Source: Rhipicephalus microplus
Lineage: Eukaryota; Arthropoda; Arachnida; Ixodida; Ixodidae
Assembly: GCF_043290135.1 (NCBI RefSeq)
Contig: NC_134702.1
Coordinates: 90,244,317-90,308,316 of the forward strand
Direction: 5' to 3'
DNA length: 64,000 bases
The position numbers were made by a program, and so were the translations under genes. Each line of letters starts with the position of its first letter. Position 1 is the stretch's first letter. The notes beneath the pieces were generated by a model that made no database searches, had not been told where the DNA came from, and was given only the letters and a program-made list of their open reading frames with translations. This document shows, in pieces, positions 22,111 to 31,426 of the stretch.

Positions 22111-22910
22111 TGAATGTGTCTGAAGGCCCTCACATGGCAGCAGTAACACTAAAACCAACATAAATACAGATCTTTAGCATATATGCAAATACACCATTTC
22201 AATTGAAACTAGAAACTTGCAACATGTTGAATAACACGAGTGATTTCCCACGAACACATGGTACTTAAAAATAACATAGAAATGTAATACATATGTGAGA
22301 AGAGATGTGACAGTACATTGTGATACATAAGAAACAATAGTATTTACAACACTAAGAAAAGCACTGTTATAAAAATGACCATGATGCACAATATGATGAT
22401 ACTTTGTATATTGAAACACTGAGCGCGAAGTAGATAATGTAACAGAAGCGTTAATGAAACCTTAGTGAGAGATCATGACGTCTTGCACAAAGAACTGCGA
22501 CTTGTAGCAGAAGGCGCAACAACCACTCATGGTCATGAACCGCGACGTCATTCTTGAGTGAAAAGTATTTCATCGCACAGTGCACACAAACGTCAAGTTC
22601 GTATCCCTCATAACAGATGCACTGCGCCCCAAGGAGACAGCGCCTCCAGAACGAAGATGCAGTCGCAAGCGATTGTAAACAAACGAACACTGCGAGCGAT
22701 CCCAAGTGACGAAATCTGGCCAATACCGACGCGACACCAGTGTCCAAGAGTTGGGAAGAGGGAAAAAGAGAGGAAACGCGTGAATAACCACTTACACCGC
22801 TACTTTACGAAGTTTCAGGGGCTTTAAGTATATGGGGCGAGGACATACTGTGGGGACATCTGCCGGTAACCTTCCGTGACGTATAAAGCGACATCACGTG
22901 GTACCGCGAA
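22110..22910. other. No gene seen
   Basis: AT-rich then mixed sequence, without a recognisable gene or repeat. Confidence 0.45.
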
Positions 22911-22913
22911 GTG

Positions 22914-23050
22914 CTGATTGATATCTGGGGTTTAGCTTCCCAAAACCACCATATGACTATGAGAGACGCCATAGTGGAGGGCTCCGGAAATTTCGACTAC
23001 CTGGGGTTCTTTAACGTGCACCCAAATTTGAGCACATGGGCCTGCATCAA
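22914..23050 (-). mobile_element. Ruka SINE, 5'-truncated
   Basis: 'tgattgatatctggggttta' through 'gagcacatgggcctgcatc'. The tail half is intact and the tRNA-like head is absent. Confidence 0.8.
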
Positions 23051-23359
23051 CCACGAAGTGTTCGACAACTCATGTGATTCAGGCTGTTCTGCCGTGGCTG
23101 TACTCGCTTTGCAAGCGTTGGTTGCGTTTGTATTAGCTGCAAAATAATCTAGAGTGTTTGTCAACAAAGATTTTTAGCGAGCCTACGTGCGGTCAGGGTG
23201 GCGTCGTGTGCTTTTGACGGAGTGCGTACGCAAGGCGCCATGGACGCACAATGTAAAGGAGTGCTCTGGTAAAAGGTCAGTTGTTATAAAATCATCTAGT
23301 AATCCGTAAATCGGAGCGTTCTCACATTGCGCGAACATTTATGTTAATGTTTAGAATGA

Positions 23360-23475
23360 ATGCTGAGTTCTTTCACAAATTTCAGTTTTATCAGTCAAGT
23401 GTATTGGCGTCGTGACGTTTTGGAAGGGCTGATCCACATTGAGGCTGCCTCGAATGCGTTCGCCACTGCGGCAAC
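23360..23475 (+). other. Possible host coding exon interrupted by LINE
   Basis: An open frame (with VYWRRDVLEGLIHIEAASNA) leads directly into the left target duplication of the truncated LINE. Joining the two flanks at the duplication, which restores the pre-insertion site, would give only three more codons and a TAA. A pyrimidine-rich stretch with AG ('ttctttcacaaatttcag') lies near its start. The peptide is unknown to me, and it could equally be chance. Confidence 0.25.
23463..23475. repeat. 13-bp target-site duplication (left)
   Basis: 'ccactgcggcaac', identical to 24680-24692, which directly follows the (CCA)n tail of the LINE. Confidence 0.7.
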
Positions 23476-24574
23476 TTCTAGCAAGCTTCTCGCATTGGGC
23501 CTACACAACACTTTTGAAGAACTTTGTGAAGCGCAACTCGCCACACAACTGCAACGGCTCAAGCAAACACCTACAGGCCGTGACCTGCTCCTACGCCTCG
23601 GCTACATCAGGCAGTTTCACGACGCAGCTCGTCGCAAGCCCATTCCGGACCAACTTCGTGCCACTTATAAGGTCGCTCCCATCCCCCGCAATATGGATCC
23701 CCGACTACATCAGAGCCGGAGGGAAGCCAGAGTGGAAGCCCTTGAGCGAACTTATGCACACAAAAACACTACGTACTATGTTGACGCCGCCAACTACGAC
23801 CATGCAAACAATAAGGCTGTAGCCACAGTCGTGGACCACACACTCACAGAACGTACCAGCGCTTCCGTGCGGTGTCGCAACATCACCGATGCTGAAGAAA
23901 CTGCCATCGCGCTCGCTCTCGCCCTCGGCTACAGACAACGAAGGTCGCTGACAGTTCTCACGGACTCTCAAGCAGCTTGCCGCAACTTCCTACAGGGGCG
24001 CATCAGCCAACCCGCTCTCAGCGTCATCATGAGCGTTACAGACACTGGCGAGCATTCCATTACACATCCACTCAGAATTTGGCATCGGATTATATGGACT
24101 CCGGGCCACATGGGACTGGAGGGGAATCAGGCAGCGGATAGGGTAGCTCGAGGGTATGCGAGCCGAGCACCTTCCAACTCCGCCCCTGAGGAACTCGTTC
24201 CGGTCCCTTGCGACTATTCGGCCATCCCAAACCATTACAGAGGACTTAGGAAAGCTTATTCGCTACCACACCGAACACTAAATAAAGAGGAATCGGTCAG
24301 CTGGAGGCAAATTCAAACCGGCACGTTTCCAAATTTGCACATCCTGAGTAAAATGCACCCCTCGGCATACTCTCCTCTCTGCCCATGGTGTTCAGCTAAA
24401 GCCACTCTGTACCACGTCACGTGGGAGTGTCAGGCCATTACAGCCTTACAACCAGTACAAAATTCAACAGCGGAGCGATGGGAGGAGCTGCTGGCCAGCG
24501 AGAACCTGGAAGATCAATTGAGTCTGATCAACCGGGCCCGCAGAGCGGCTGCTGCAAGCGGAGCCCTGGACTAA
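23476..24574 (+). CDS. LINE ORF2 C-terminal fragment (RNase H)
   Basis: About 365 uninterrupted codons of a non-LTR retrotransposon ORF2, lacking endonuclease and catalytic RT. It has the linker after the RT thumb (LGLHNTFEELCEAQLATQLQ), then RNase H with YYVDAANYD (first catalytic Asp), AEETAIALALALG (Glu), LTDSQAACRNF (Asp) and WTPGHMGLEGNQAADRVARG (last acidic residue). The C-terminal CPWCSAKATLYHVTWEC is the HCCC-like zinc motif. The paralogous region of the intact element at 25577-29176 has the same order. It has no start of its own; the upstream ATG at 23360 lies in flanking DNA. It is not expected to be mobile. Confidence 0.85.
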
Positions 24575-24679
24575 GCCCCCCCCCCCCCCCACCGCAAGCC
24601 AAGCATGTCCGACTACTCGGAGCTTCTCCGCAGAAAATTTCATGTAATTAAATAAATAAATATGTTTCCACCACCACCA
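23476..24679 (+). mobile_element. 5'-truncated I-like LINE
   Basis: Begins inside ORF2 just upstream of LLALGLHNTFEELCEAQ and runs to a (CCA)n tail at 24667-24679, with 13-bp target duplications on both sides. A poly-C run follows the stop, then a short 3' UTR with AATAAA. The single long open frame shows it is fairly young. Confidence 0.8.
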
Positions 24680-24692
24680 CCACTGCGGCAAC
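24680..24692. repeat. 13-bp target-site duplication (right)
   Basis: 'ccactgcggcaac'; see 23463-23475. Confidence 0.7.
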
Positions 24693-25218
24693 GAGCGTAT
24701 AAACAACCCTTTAAGTTAGAAAATGAACTGCGTCGGGGTTGAAAGCAAGCGCGCTGCTTTGACCATGGCGTAGGCGAGTCGCGTGATGTTGGTCACTGCG
24801 TCACAGCAACAGCAGCGCCGGCCTCTCCAGTGGCCACCATCGTTCCCAATACCCCTCTATCGGTGACGAATACGCCGCCTTTAGAGCCGTGCAGTGAAGC
24901 CGACCCAAAGGACGCGCAGCTGTCATTAGCAAAGACACAGAGAGAATAAAACGTTCGTTGTGATTGTGGGGACGGATTGGGGTAGGACAGGGTCTGTAGG
25001 GGACGCTATGCTACCGGCGATTCCTTACTGACAACTTCAATGGTGGTGAGAAGCGCCACCACAGCCGTTATACTAGAGAAAACCAAGGAGGACTCTTAAG
25101 CTTCAGCTCAAGAGTGGAACGCGATAGCGCAAGCTGGCCCCATGCGTTTCGCATCCTCATTTGTTGTTCCGGCGTCAATTCTCAGTGGACTCCGCAACAA
25201 AGGCAAGAGTAAAGATAT
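24693..25218. other. No gene seen
   Basis: GC-mixed sequence. 'ggaggactcttaagcttcag' near 25087 looks like a MITE-like repeat start. No coding signal. Confidence 0.4.
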
Positions 25219-25522
25219 TGTCGCAGTTCTAACTACCCGCAGTTCTTGCTACAAATACACTTGCGAAGTGCCCACTATGCCACAATTTTTTTTTATTTTG
25301 CGAATTAGGCGAGCACCCGCTTCGCATTCGTAAAATTACACGCGCTCTTTTGTCACGTGGTGCAGCTGTGCATTTGCATAGTAGATTATGTTACTGATAA
25401 TGATGAATAATTGTAGCACTCTGCAATTGGTCCGCGTCAGTAGCGCCCACTCTTTGCAGTCTGCATATTCTCCCGCCCGGTGTGATTCTACGCTTCTGTC
25501 ACGCAATATTAAATGCGTTGAG
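25219..25522 (+). repeat. Interspersed repeat family alpha, copy 2 (left part)
   Basis: 'cttgcgaagtgcccactatg' at 25262 and 'acgcttctgtcacgcaatat' at 25490 match 37630 and 37838. The copy is split by the full-length LINE: the next family landmark, 'ctacatgacattcat', continues at 31249. It is therefore the pre-insertion host sequence of the LINE. Confidence 0.6.
25510..25522. repeat. 13-bp target-site duplication (3' side of LINE)
   Basis: 'taaatgcgttgag', identical to 31226-31238. Confidence 0.85.
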
Positions 25523-25576
25523 TGAGAGTGAGTGAGTAACAACTTTATTAGTCGAAGGGGTGAGGGGTAAGGGAGG

Positions 25577-28500
25577 CTAAGCCACGAAGGCTGCCAGGCT
25601 GTGCTTCTCGATGACTTCTTCCGCTCGTTTCAGGACCCGTGTCTGGATGTCTATGTCGTTGCTGGAGAGAAGGGCCTCCCATTGTCCCTCGGTGGGGGGT
25701 GAGCAAAGGAGGTCGGCGGGCGGGGGATCCTCCGGGCAGCCCCAGAGGATGTGGTTCAACGAGGCAACGTTGCCGCACAGGCAGCAGCGTGGATCGATGG
25801 CACCTGGGTGCATGTATGAAAACACGAGGGGGCACGGGAAGGTGCGGGTCTGTAGGCGACGCCAGGCGATCTCGGACCGCTTGGGAAGGCTGCTGTGAGG
25901 ATGTGAATAGAAATATCGCTCGAGGCGATAGTGCTGAGTGATGTCGTGGTAGGTGACCAGGGGCTCCGGCACCAGGGCGTCCGACTCTGAGTGGCCCACC
26001 GCTCGGTCGACGAATCCTCGAGCGCGTTGGTGAGCTGTCTCGTTGCCGGGGTGACCCGAGTGGGCGGGGACCCAGATCAGTTCTATGCGGCACTGCTCAT
26101 CTTGCTGCAGTAGGGGCCGAAGTAGCCGTAAGGTGGTAGGCGAGACGAGACCTCGCGCGAAATTCGAGATGGCTTGTTTCGAGTCGCTGATTATGACGCT
26201 TGCGTCAGCCGAGGTCGCGGCCAAAGCAATGGCCACTTCCTCCGCCTCGACGGCGTAAGGCGTTCTGACGGTGCCAGCCGTGATGGTCGGCCCCAAAGGA
26301 GCTGAGGAGGGCGACACGGAAACGACTACGAAGGCGTCCCTGCGTGCATTGTATCGGGCCGCATCTACGTAGGCGACGGCCGGGTGGTCGGCGTACTTTG
26401 CGTGAAGCATGGCGGCACGGGCTTGGCGGCGAGCGTCGTGGTGGCCCGCCAGCATATTCTTAGGTAGCGGCTTGATGTAGAACGCCGCTCGAATAGCATG
26501 GGGTAATGAGACCAGATCCGGAGGGTGGGAGGAGGTGTCGTGGCCGATGGAGGAAAGGATGTGGCGACCGGTCGGCGAACGGTAAAGGCGTTGCACTTGA
26601 GCGGAGCGGTGAGCCTCAATCAACTCGTCGAGCGTGTTGTGTACACCCAAACGGAGAAGACGATCGGTGGACGTGTTGGGGGGAAGGCCGAGGGCAGTCT
26701 TGTATGCCCGGCGGATGAGGACGTCAATTTTATCGCGTTCCGATTTTAGGAGACGTGTATAAGGAAGGCCGTACGTGAGGCGGGAAACGACGAAAGCGTC
26801 GATAAGGCGAAGTAGATCGTGTTCTCGCATGCCCTCACGCCGCGCACGGACACGGGCGAGCATACGTGCGGTCTGCTGCACCGAGAGCGAGAGCTTGTCT
26901 ATGGTGTGTGTATTATGGCGGTTGGACTGTAGGATCAGCCCGAGCACGCGGAGATGCGAAACGACGGGGACAGGAGTAGAGTTGGCATGAACCGTGATGG
27001 TGGGGTGGGGAGTTTTGTAGCGACGCCGGTCGGGAGGCCGCATGAGAAGAAGGGCCGATTTGGCCGCTGAGCAAGTAAGACCGGCCGCGTGCACGTGGGA
27101 CGTGACGACGTCGGTTGCGCGTTGCAACGTCTGCTCGATATGGCCGTCAGAGCCCGACGTGACCCAGAGAGCAATATCGTCCGCGTACAGGGTGTGTTTA
27201 AGACCGGGGATACGGTCCAGCTTGCCAGGAAGCGAGCGGAGGACAAGATTGAATAGAAAAGGCGACAAGACGGCGCCCTGAGGGGTGCCACGAGGGCCAA
27301 GCTCGTACGTGGGAGACGGGAGGTCCCCTATGATGATTTCGGCCGTGCGGGCGGTGAGGAACGCGCGAATGTAGTTGTAGGTGCGGGTGCCGGGATTGAG
27401 GGCTGCGAGTTCGGCAAGGATAGCCGAATGGGAGACGTGGTCGAACGCCTTGTGAAGGTCCAGGCTAAGGAGAGCCTTTGTGTCTGAAAATGTGGGTGGG
27501 TCGAGGAGATCATGGTGGAGTTGTAAGAGGACATCTTGCGTGGATAGGTGGGGGCGGAAACCAAGCATGGTGTGGGGAAGGAGATGGTGTGCGTCCGTGT
27601 ACGTTTGCAAGCGAGCGAGAACGACATGTTCTAGTAGCTTGCCGACGCACGAGGTGAGTGAAATGGGCCTGAGATTCTCGATTGTGAGTTTCTTGCCCGG
27701 CTTGGGGATGAAAGCCACGCGAGCGTGTTTCCATGATTGGGGGAGGTTGCCGGAGCGCCAGCACTCGTTGAGGAACGAAGTGAGGGTAGCAGCCGAAGGG
27801 GCGTCGAGGTTTCGGAGGAGCTTGTTGGGGATGCGATCTGGGCCGGGGGCGGAAGTGGTGCGGAGCTTCTGTAATGCCGCGTAGACCTCCGCTTCCGTGA
27901 TATCGGCGTCCAGTACTGGGTTGGGGGCCCCAGAGTAGGACGCGAGAGGGGGAGGAGGTGTGCCAGGAGGCAGAAGCTGAAGGTATTTGGCGGACAGGTC
28001 TGCCATCAGCGACGGAGTGTCGCCGGGGTAAGCCCGGACCACTCGTTGTAACTGCTGCCGAGCGACCAACTTGGCAGAAGCAGGGTCGAGGAGGTGGCGG
28101 AGGAGATGCCAGGACTGTTTGCAGCCCAACTGACCAGAGAGACCCGAGCAGAGCTGCTCCCACTGTTGGCGGGCGAGCGCGGTGGTGTGTTGCTCGATCG
28201 TACGATCGAGGTGCGCAATGCGGCGGCGTAAGCGACGGTTGTGACGTTGCTTCTGCCAACGGTTGCAAAGGCCGGTGCGGGCGGCCCACAGGTGGGCAAG
28301 ACGGGCGTCAGTTGCCGGATAGTCCTTCGTGGTGGGGATCGAGGTGGTGACTGCGTCGAGGTCCTCTAGCAGCTGGTCGGTCCACGTCGAGAGGTCCTCG
28401 ATGTTGGAAGTGGCGGAGTGCAACCGGCGTTCTCGGAAAGCGTCCCAGTCTGTATAGCGGGCCGTGTGTGGGCGCGGCTTGCTGGGGGAGGTGAGAACTT

Positions 28501-29176
28501 GAATGGTGAGGACATAGTGGTCACTGCCGAGGGACTGATGCGTGTTATACCAGCGCGCGTCGGGCACGCTGCGGCAGAAGCTGAGGTCCGGGGTGGTATC
28601 GCGGCACACACTGTTGCCGATGCGCGTTGGTTGCGTGGGGTCGGTGAGCAGGGAAAGGTTGAGATCGTGAGCGAGCTGCCACAGCCTCCTTCCGGGGCCA
28701 TCTGCCTTCGAGTAACCCCAGTCCGGATGCTTGACGTTGAAGTCGCCGAGAATAAGAAGGGGTGATTTGGCTGCTTTCGCTGCAGCGGCACGGAGCAAGG
28801 CTAGGAGAGACGCGTCTTCAGTGGAGCGAGGGGGGTTGTACACGTTGAGAATAAACAGAGAGGGCTGTTCACGTTGCTGAGGTAGTGTCTCGAGAAAGAC
28901 GTGATGGACTGCAGGGAAGGGTAGATCGTGTCGATTGACAGCGAGCGTCCGCCGGGTGAGGACGGCCGTCACGGGATGGGGCAGAGGATGGTGAGTTACT
29001 TGGTTGTAGGCGACGTAACCCGAGAGGGAGACGTCGGCGTGAGTTTCCTGTAGTACGATGATATCAGGCGCGTCCGAGGGGTCTAGTTGTTGTAGGTGGA
29101 GAAGGAGGTGGTTACGCTTGGGACGAAAACCACGGCAGTTCCACTGCCAAATGGTGACGATGGATCGGTCAGCCAT
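25577..29176 (-). CDS. LINE ORF2: endonuclease, reverse transcriptase, RNase H
   Basis: Drives target-primed reverse transcription: nicks chromosomal DNA, copies its own RNA and probably removes the RNA strand. Domains by residue, counting from the ATG at 29176: apurinic-type endonuclease (6-225) with WNCRG (N13), LQETH (E44), ILGDFN (D145, N147) and GSDH (D219, H220); reverse transcriptase (about 430-720) with LLSLDLHKAFD, RGTPQGAVLSPFLF and catalytic YADD (664-667); RNase H (about 930-1060) with YVDAARY (D938), VEAEEVAIA, ISDSKQA and WVPAHSGHPGNETAH; C-terminal CCLCGN..HILWGC zinc motif. All catalytic residues I can check are present. The frame is open upstream to 29308, but the ATG at 29174-29176 fits the family, directly precedes the endonuclease and overlaps ORF1 by 8 nt (ATGGCTGA), which suggests termination-reinitiation. 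TAG stop. Confidence 0.92.
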   Translation of the reverse strand: MADRSIVTIWQWNCRGFRPKRNHLLLHLQQLDPSDAPDIIVLQETHADVSLSGYVAYNQVTHHPLPHPVTAVLTRRTLAVNRHDLPFPAVHHVFLETLPQQREQPSLFILNVYNPPRSTEDASLLALLRAAAAKAAKSPLLILGDFNVKHPDWGYSKADGPGRRLWQLAHDLNLSLLTDPTQPTRIGNSVCRDTTPDLSFCRSVPDARWYNTHQSLGSDHYVLTIQVLTSPSKPRPHTARYTDWDAFRERRLHSATSNIEDLSTWTDQLLEDLDAVTTSIPTTKDYPATDARLAHLWAARTGLCNRWQKQRHNRRLRRRIAHLDRTIEQHTTALARQQWEQLCSGLSGQLGCKQSWHLLRHLLDPASAKLVARQQLQRVVRAYPGDTPSLMADLSAKYLQLLPPGTPPPPLASYSGAPNPVLDADITEAEVYAALQKLRTTSAPGPDRIPNKLLRNLDAPSAATLTSFLNECWRSGNLPQSWKHARVAFIPKPGKKLTIENLRPISLTSCVGKLLEHVVLARLQTYTDAHHLLPHTMLGFRPHLSTQDVLLQLHHDLLDPPTFSDTKALLSLDLHKAFDHVSHSAILAELAALNPGTRTYNYIRAFLTARTAEIIIGDLPSPTYELGPRGTPQGAVLSPFLFNLVLRSLPGKLDRIPGLKHTLYADDIALWVTSGSDGHIEQTLQRATDVVTSHVHAAGLTCSAAKSALLLMRPPDRRRYKTPHPTITVHANSTPVPVVSHLRVLGLILQSNRHNTHTIDKLSLSVQQTARMLARVRARREGMREHDLLRLIDAFVVSRLTYGLPYTRLLKSERDKIDVLIRRAYKTALGLPPNTSTDRLLRLGVHNTLDELIEAHRSAQVQRLYRSPTGRHILSSIGHDTSSHPPDLVSLPHAIRAAFYIKPLPKNMLAGHHDARRQARAAMLHAKYADHPAVAYVDAARYNARRDAFVVVSVSPSSAPLGPTITAGTVRTPYAVEAEEVAIALAATSADASVIISDSKQAISNFARGLVSPTTLRLLRPLLQQDEQCRIELIWVPAHSGHPGNETAHQRARGFVDRAVGHSESDALVPEPLVTYHDITQHYRLERYFYSHPHSSLPKRSEIAWRRLQTRTFPCPLVFSYMHPGAIDPRCCLCGNVASLNHILWGCPEDPPPADLLCSPPTEGQWEALLSSNDIDIQTRVLKRAEEVIEKHSLAAFVA

Positions 29177-30893
29177 TTTTAACAGCGGAAGATGTTGCCT
29201 CGACCGGTGTTTGCGAGGTTCGGGCGGCGCCGGAGGAGGTGGTGGTGCGGGCATGGAGGGGTAGCTTTGCTCGGATGCTTCCAAGCATGGCAGTTTGTAG
29301 GCTATCAACTGTTGACTGTAGAGATTGGAAGGACGTGGCGGGGGGGTAGGCGGCGAAGTCTGTGCGCAGGGAATTTAGAGCTTCGTGCTGTGCAGTGAGA
29401 AGCTGGTGGACGGAGTTGAAGCGGCTATCCAACCGCTCTTCAAGATCCACCAAGGCCGTCTTGATGGATACCTGGACCTCTTCAGAAAAGTGAAGAGATT
29501 CAAGGGGAGTGTTGGGTCGACGGCGCTTGCCAGTGCATCCTTCGGGAGTCTGAACGTCCATGTCGGAGGAGGAGCAAATGGTAGAGGGCAGAGAGGATTT
29601 CACTGTGATGGCTGATTCCAGCTTCTCTTCAAGAGCTTGCAGTTTCGCTTGGAGGGAATCAATTTGGGTCTTCTGAGCTGCAATTTGAGCGCTTTGTGCA
29701 GTGACCTGCTGTCGGAGGGAGGCGTTTTCTTGCTGCAGTGCAACAACCTGCGGCTCCGAGGGCAAGCCGGGGGCGCCGCGGGGCCATGTCGAATTCATGG
29801 GCTGTGATGTGGGTTTAGGCACCGCTGGTACGGGGGGCGGAGAGGCAGTAACCGACTTGGGCGGTGGAGCTGGTGAGGGACCATTTGCTGCTTGCTGGGA
29901 AGAGCGCACTACCGCTGCGGGCGGAACAGGCTGTTGTGGCGGGGGGTGTGTGTCAGGTGCCGGGGCCTTCTGGCGTTGAGGGCGCTGCACGTAGCGGTGT
30001 TTACAGTTGGAACTGTACGTGGAGTGATTCCCATTGCAGACGATGCAGCGGGGTTTGCAAGTGGGTGGCGATCCTTCGGGCGGTGTGGGGTGAGCAGCGC
30101 CGCACCGATGGCACCGCTCCTGCCGCGGCTTGGGGCACACGTCGGTCCGGTGGCCGGTCGAGCGGCAATTGTAGCAGGCTTCCACCTTGTTGCGGAACGG
30201 AAGGAGGCGAAGCTGGACACCGTGGTAGAAGATCCACCGCGGTAGTTTCGGCTCCATGAGGGTGACCAAGATGTGAGGGGCCTTGCCCATGCGGCGGCCG
30301 CCCACAACAGAGAGGGTAGGATTGCTTGCCTGAAGGTCTTCAAGGATGGCTTGGTCCGTGAAGTCGTCGAAGGCGTGGTACAGTATGCCCCTGAGGGCAT
30401 CGTCTGGCGGTGGGGCGTAAAGGTGGACGGTGAAAGTGTTGCCGGAAACCGTGAGGGAGGTGATGCGGAGGTATGCTTGTGCACGAGCCGAGTCCGCGAC
30501 GCTGAGCGTAAAAGTGTTGTTGACGGGGTGGATCCGCACCGTGTCGCGAGATGCGGGCGGGAGGTCTTGCAGGAACGCTGCTTGCAGCAAGGCGGTGTAC
30601 AAGTGCCAAGGCTGTAGCTTGGTGAGTTCTACGGGGCTTTTTGGGCGGCCGACGATGTGAATCGTGTCCGCCGGGAGACGAGGGAGCGGAGCGCGGCGGC
30701 GGTGCTGCGGAGGCGATGTATTTACCCGCTTCGACGAGGGCAGAGAAGCCGGCGTGGTGGTGGGCTTAGCTGCGGCGGTGGCAAGGCGCAAGGCTGCGCG
30801 GCGTTGCTCTTGGGCGCGGAGGCCTGGCGACTGCCAGGATTCGTCCGAGAGTTCCTCGGGGGACACGTCCTGTCCTTCGACAATATACTCCAT
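29169..30893 (-). CDS. LINE ORF1: CCHC nucleic-acid-binding Gag-like protein
   Basis: A 574-residue protein expected to coat element RNA and help form the retrotransposition particle. The N-terminus (1-120) is Ala/Pro/Arg-rich. A middle domain (about 75-235, IHIVGRPKSPVEL to PFRNKVEA) has the RNA-recognition-like layout of I/Jockey ORF1. CCHC-type fingers begin at Cys240 (CYNCRSTGHRTDVC, then CHRCGAAHP..C, then CIVCNGNHSTYSSNC). A Pro-rich linker follows, then a predicted coiled coil (about 385-425, LQQENASLRQQVTAQ) for self-association. The first ATG of the long frame fits, with a 332-nt leader before it. It ends with TGA overlapping the ORF2 ATG, ORF2 being in the +1 frame. No stop or frameshift is visible. 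Confidence 0.9.
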   Translation of the reverse strand: MEYIVEGQDVSPEELSDESWQSPGLRAQEQRRAALRLATAAAKPTTTPASLPSSKRVNTSPPQHRRRAPLPRLPADTIHIVGRPKSPVELTKLQPWHLYTALLQAAFLQDLPPASRDTVRIHPVNNTFTLSVADSARAQAYLRITSLTVSGNTFTVHLYAPPPDDALRGILYHAFDDFTDQAILEDLQASNPTLSVVGGRRMGKAPHILVTLMEPKLPRWIFYHGVQLRLLPFRNKVEACYNCRSTGHRTDVCPKPRQERCHRCGAAHPTPPEGSPPTCKPRCIVCNGNHSTYSSNCKHRYVQRPQRQKAPAPDTHPPPQQPVPPAAVVRSSQQAANGPSPAPPPKSVTASPPPVPAVPKPTSQPMNSTWPRGAPGLPSEPQVVALQQENASLRQQVTAQSAQIAAQKTQIDSLQAKLQALEEKLESAITVKSSLPSTICSSSDMDVQTPEGCTGKRRRPNTPLESLHFSEEVQVSIKTALVDLEERLDSRFNSVHQLLTAQHEALNSLRTDFAAYPPATSFQSLQSTVDSLQTAMLGSIRAKLPLHARTTTSSGAARTSQTPVEATSSAVKNG

Positions 30894-31225
30894 AGCGGTG
30901 GACAGCTAGGAGATGGGCGACGAGGCAGCGGCGGGCGGCCGGGCGGTCGCTCCGTCTGTCAGCTGATGTGCAGGCGGCCGCACTCGAGCTAGGCCTAAGA
31001 GGCCTAGGTCGGTGCACGGCGTGGTCGAAGGCTTTCGAAAGCTCTCCCGGGCCACCCCGGGCGAGTTTCGCAATAAAGTGGGTGTCGAAGAAATCCAGAC
31101 AATGTGCTCCAGCCACCCGTGAAGAAATTATCCGGATAGGGTCGAAAGGACCGACGCGAGGGCCGAAAATTGGCGGAGCCGAAGTGAGGTGCGACTGCTC
31201 TCGACGGTGATCCGCCCCCCTTCCC
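30894..31225 (-). promoter_or_regulatory. LINE 5' UTR / presumed internal promoter
   Basis: GC-rich leader between the exact 5' boundary (target duplication at 31226) and the ORF1 ATG. LINEs of this group carry their promoter here. No TATA is visible. The transcript would start GGGAAGGGGGG. Confidence 0.5.
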
Positions 31226-31238
31226 TAAATGCGTTGAG
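31226..31238. repeat. 13-bp target-site duplication (5' side of LINE)
   Basis: 'taaatgcgttgag'; see 25510-25522. Family alpha sequence (CTACATGACATTCAT) resumes right after it. Confidence 0.85.
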
Positions 31239-31316
31239 GCTTCTCCCGCTACATGACATTCATGGTGTCTTTTTAAATGCGAAGCATTTATTAGCGAACT
31301 TCGGCGACTTTGAGCG

Positions 31317-31426
<110 letters not shown>

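Larger units (their letters stand above)
25523..31225 (-). mobile_element. Full-length I-like non-LTR retrotransposon
   Basis: A 5.7-kb element with a 332-bp 5' UTR, ORF1 (574 codons), ORF2 (about 1199 codons), a short 3' UTR with AATAAA ('gactaataaagttgttactc') and an ACTC-repeat tail at 25523-25539. Both ORFs are unbroken. The perfect 13-bp duplication 'taaatgcgttgag' at both ends gives exact boundaries and implies recent insertion by target-primed reverse transcription. Endonuclease, RT and RNase H in one ORF with a CCHC ORF1 place it in the I/Jockey group; the RNase H favours the I side. It may still be active. Confidence 0.9.

Noticed and set aside
23360..24574. A single 404-residue host-encoded RNase H protein
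   Set aside because: The target duplication at 23463-23475 shows that the LINE begins at 23476. The first ~39 codons are flanking DNA, not part of the element.
29177..29308. N-terminal extension of ORF2 up to an ATG at 29308
   Set aside because: The 44 extra codons overlap ORF1, are Pro-rich and lie outside the endonuclease domain. The ATG at 29176 fits the family and the ORF1 stop.
25548..30992. Many open frames of 70-260 codons on both strands within the full-length LINE
   Set aside because: Shadows of the GC-rich ORF1 and ORF2 in other frames. Only 25577-29176 and 29169-30893 carry recognisable domains.
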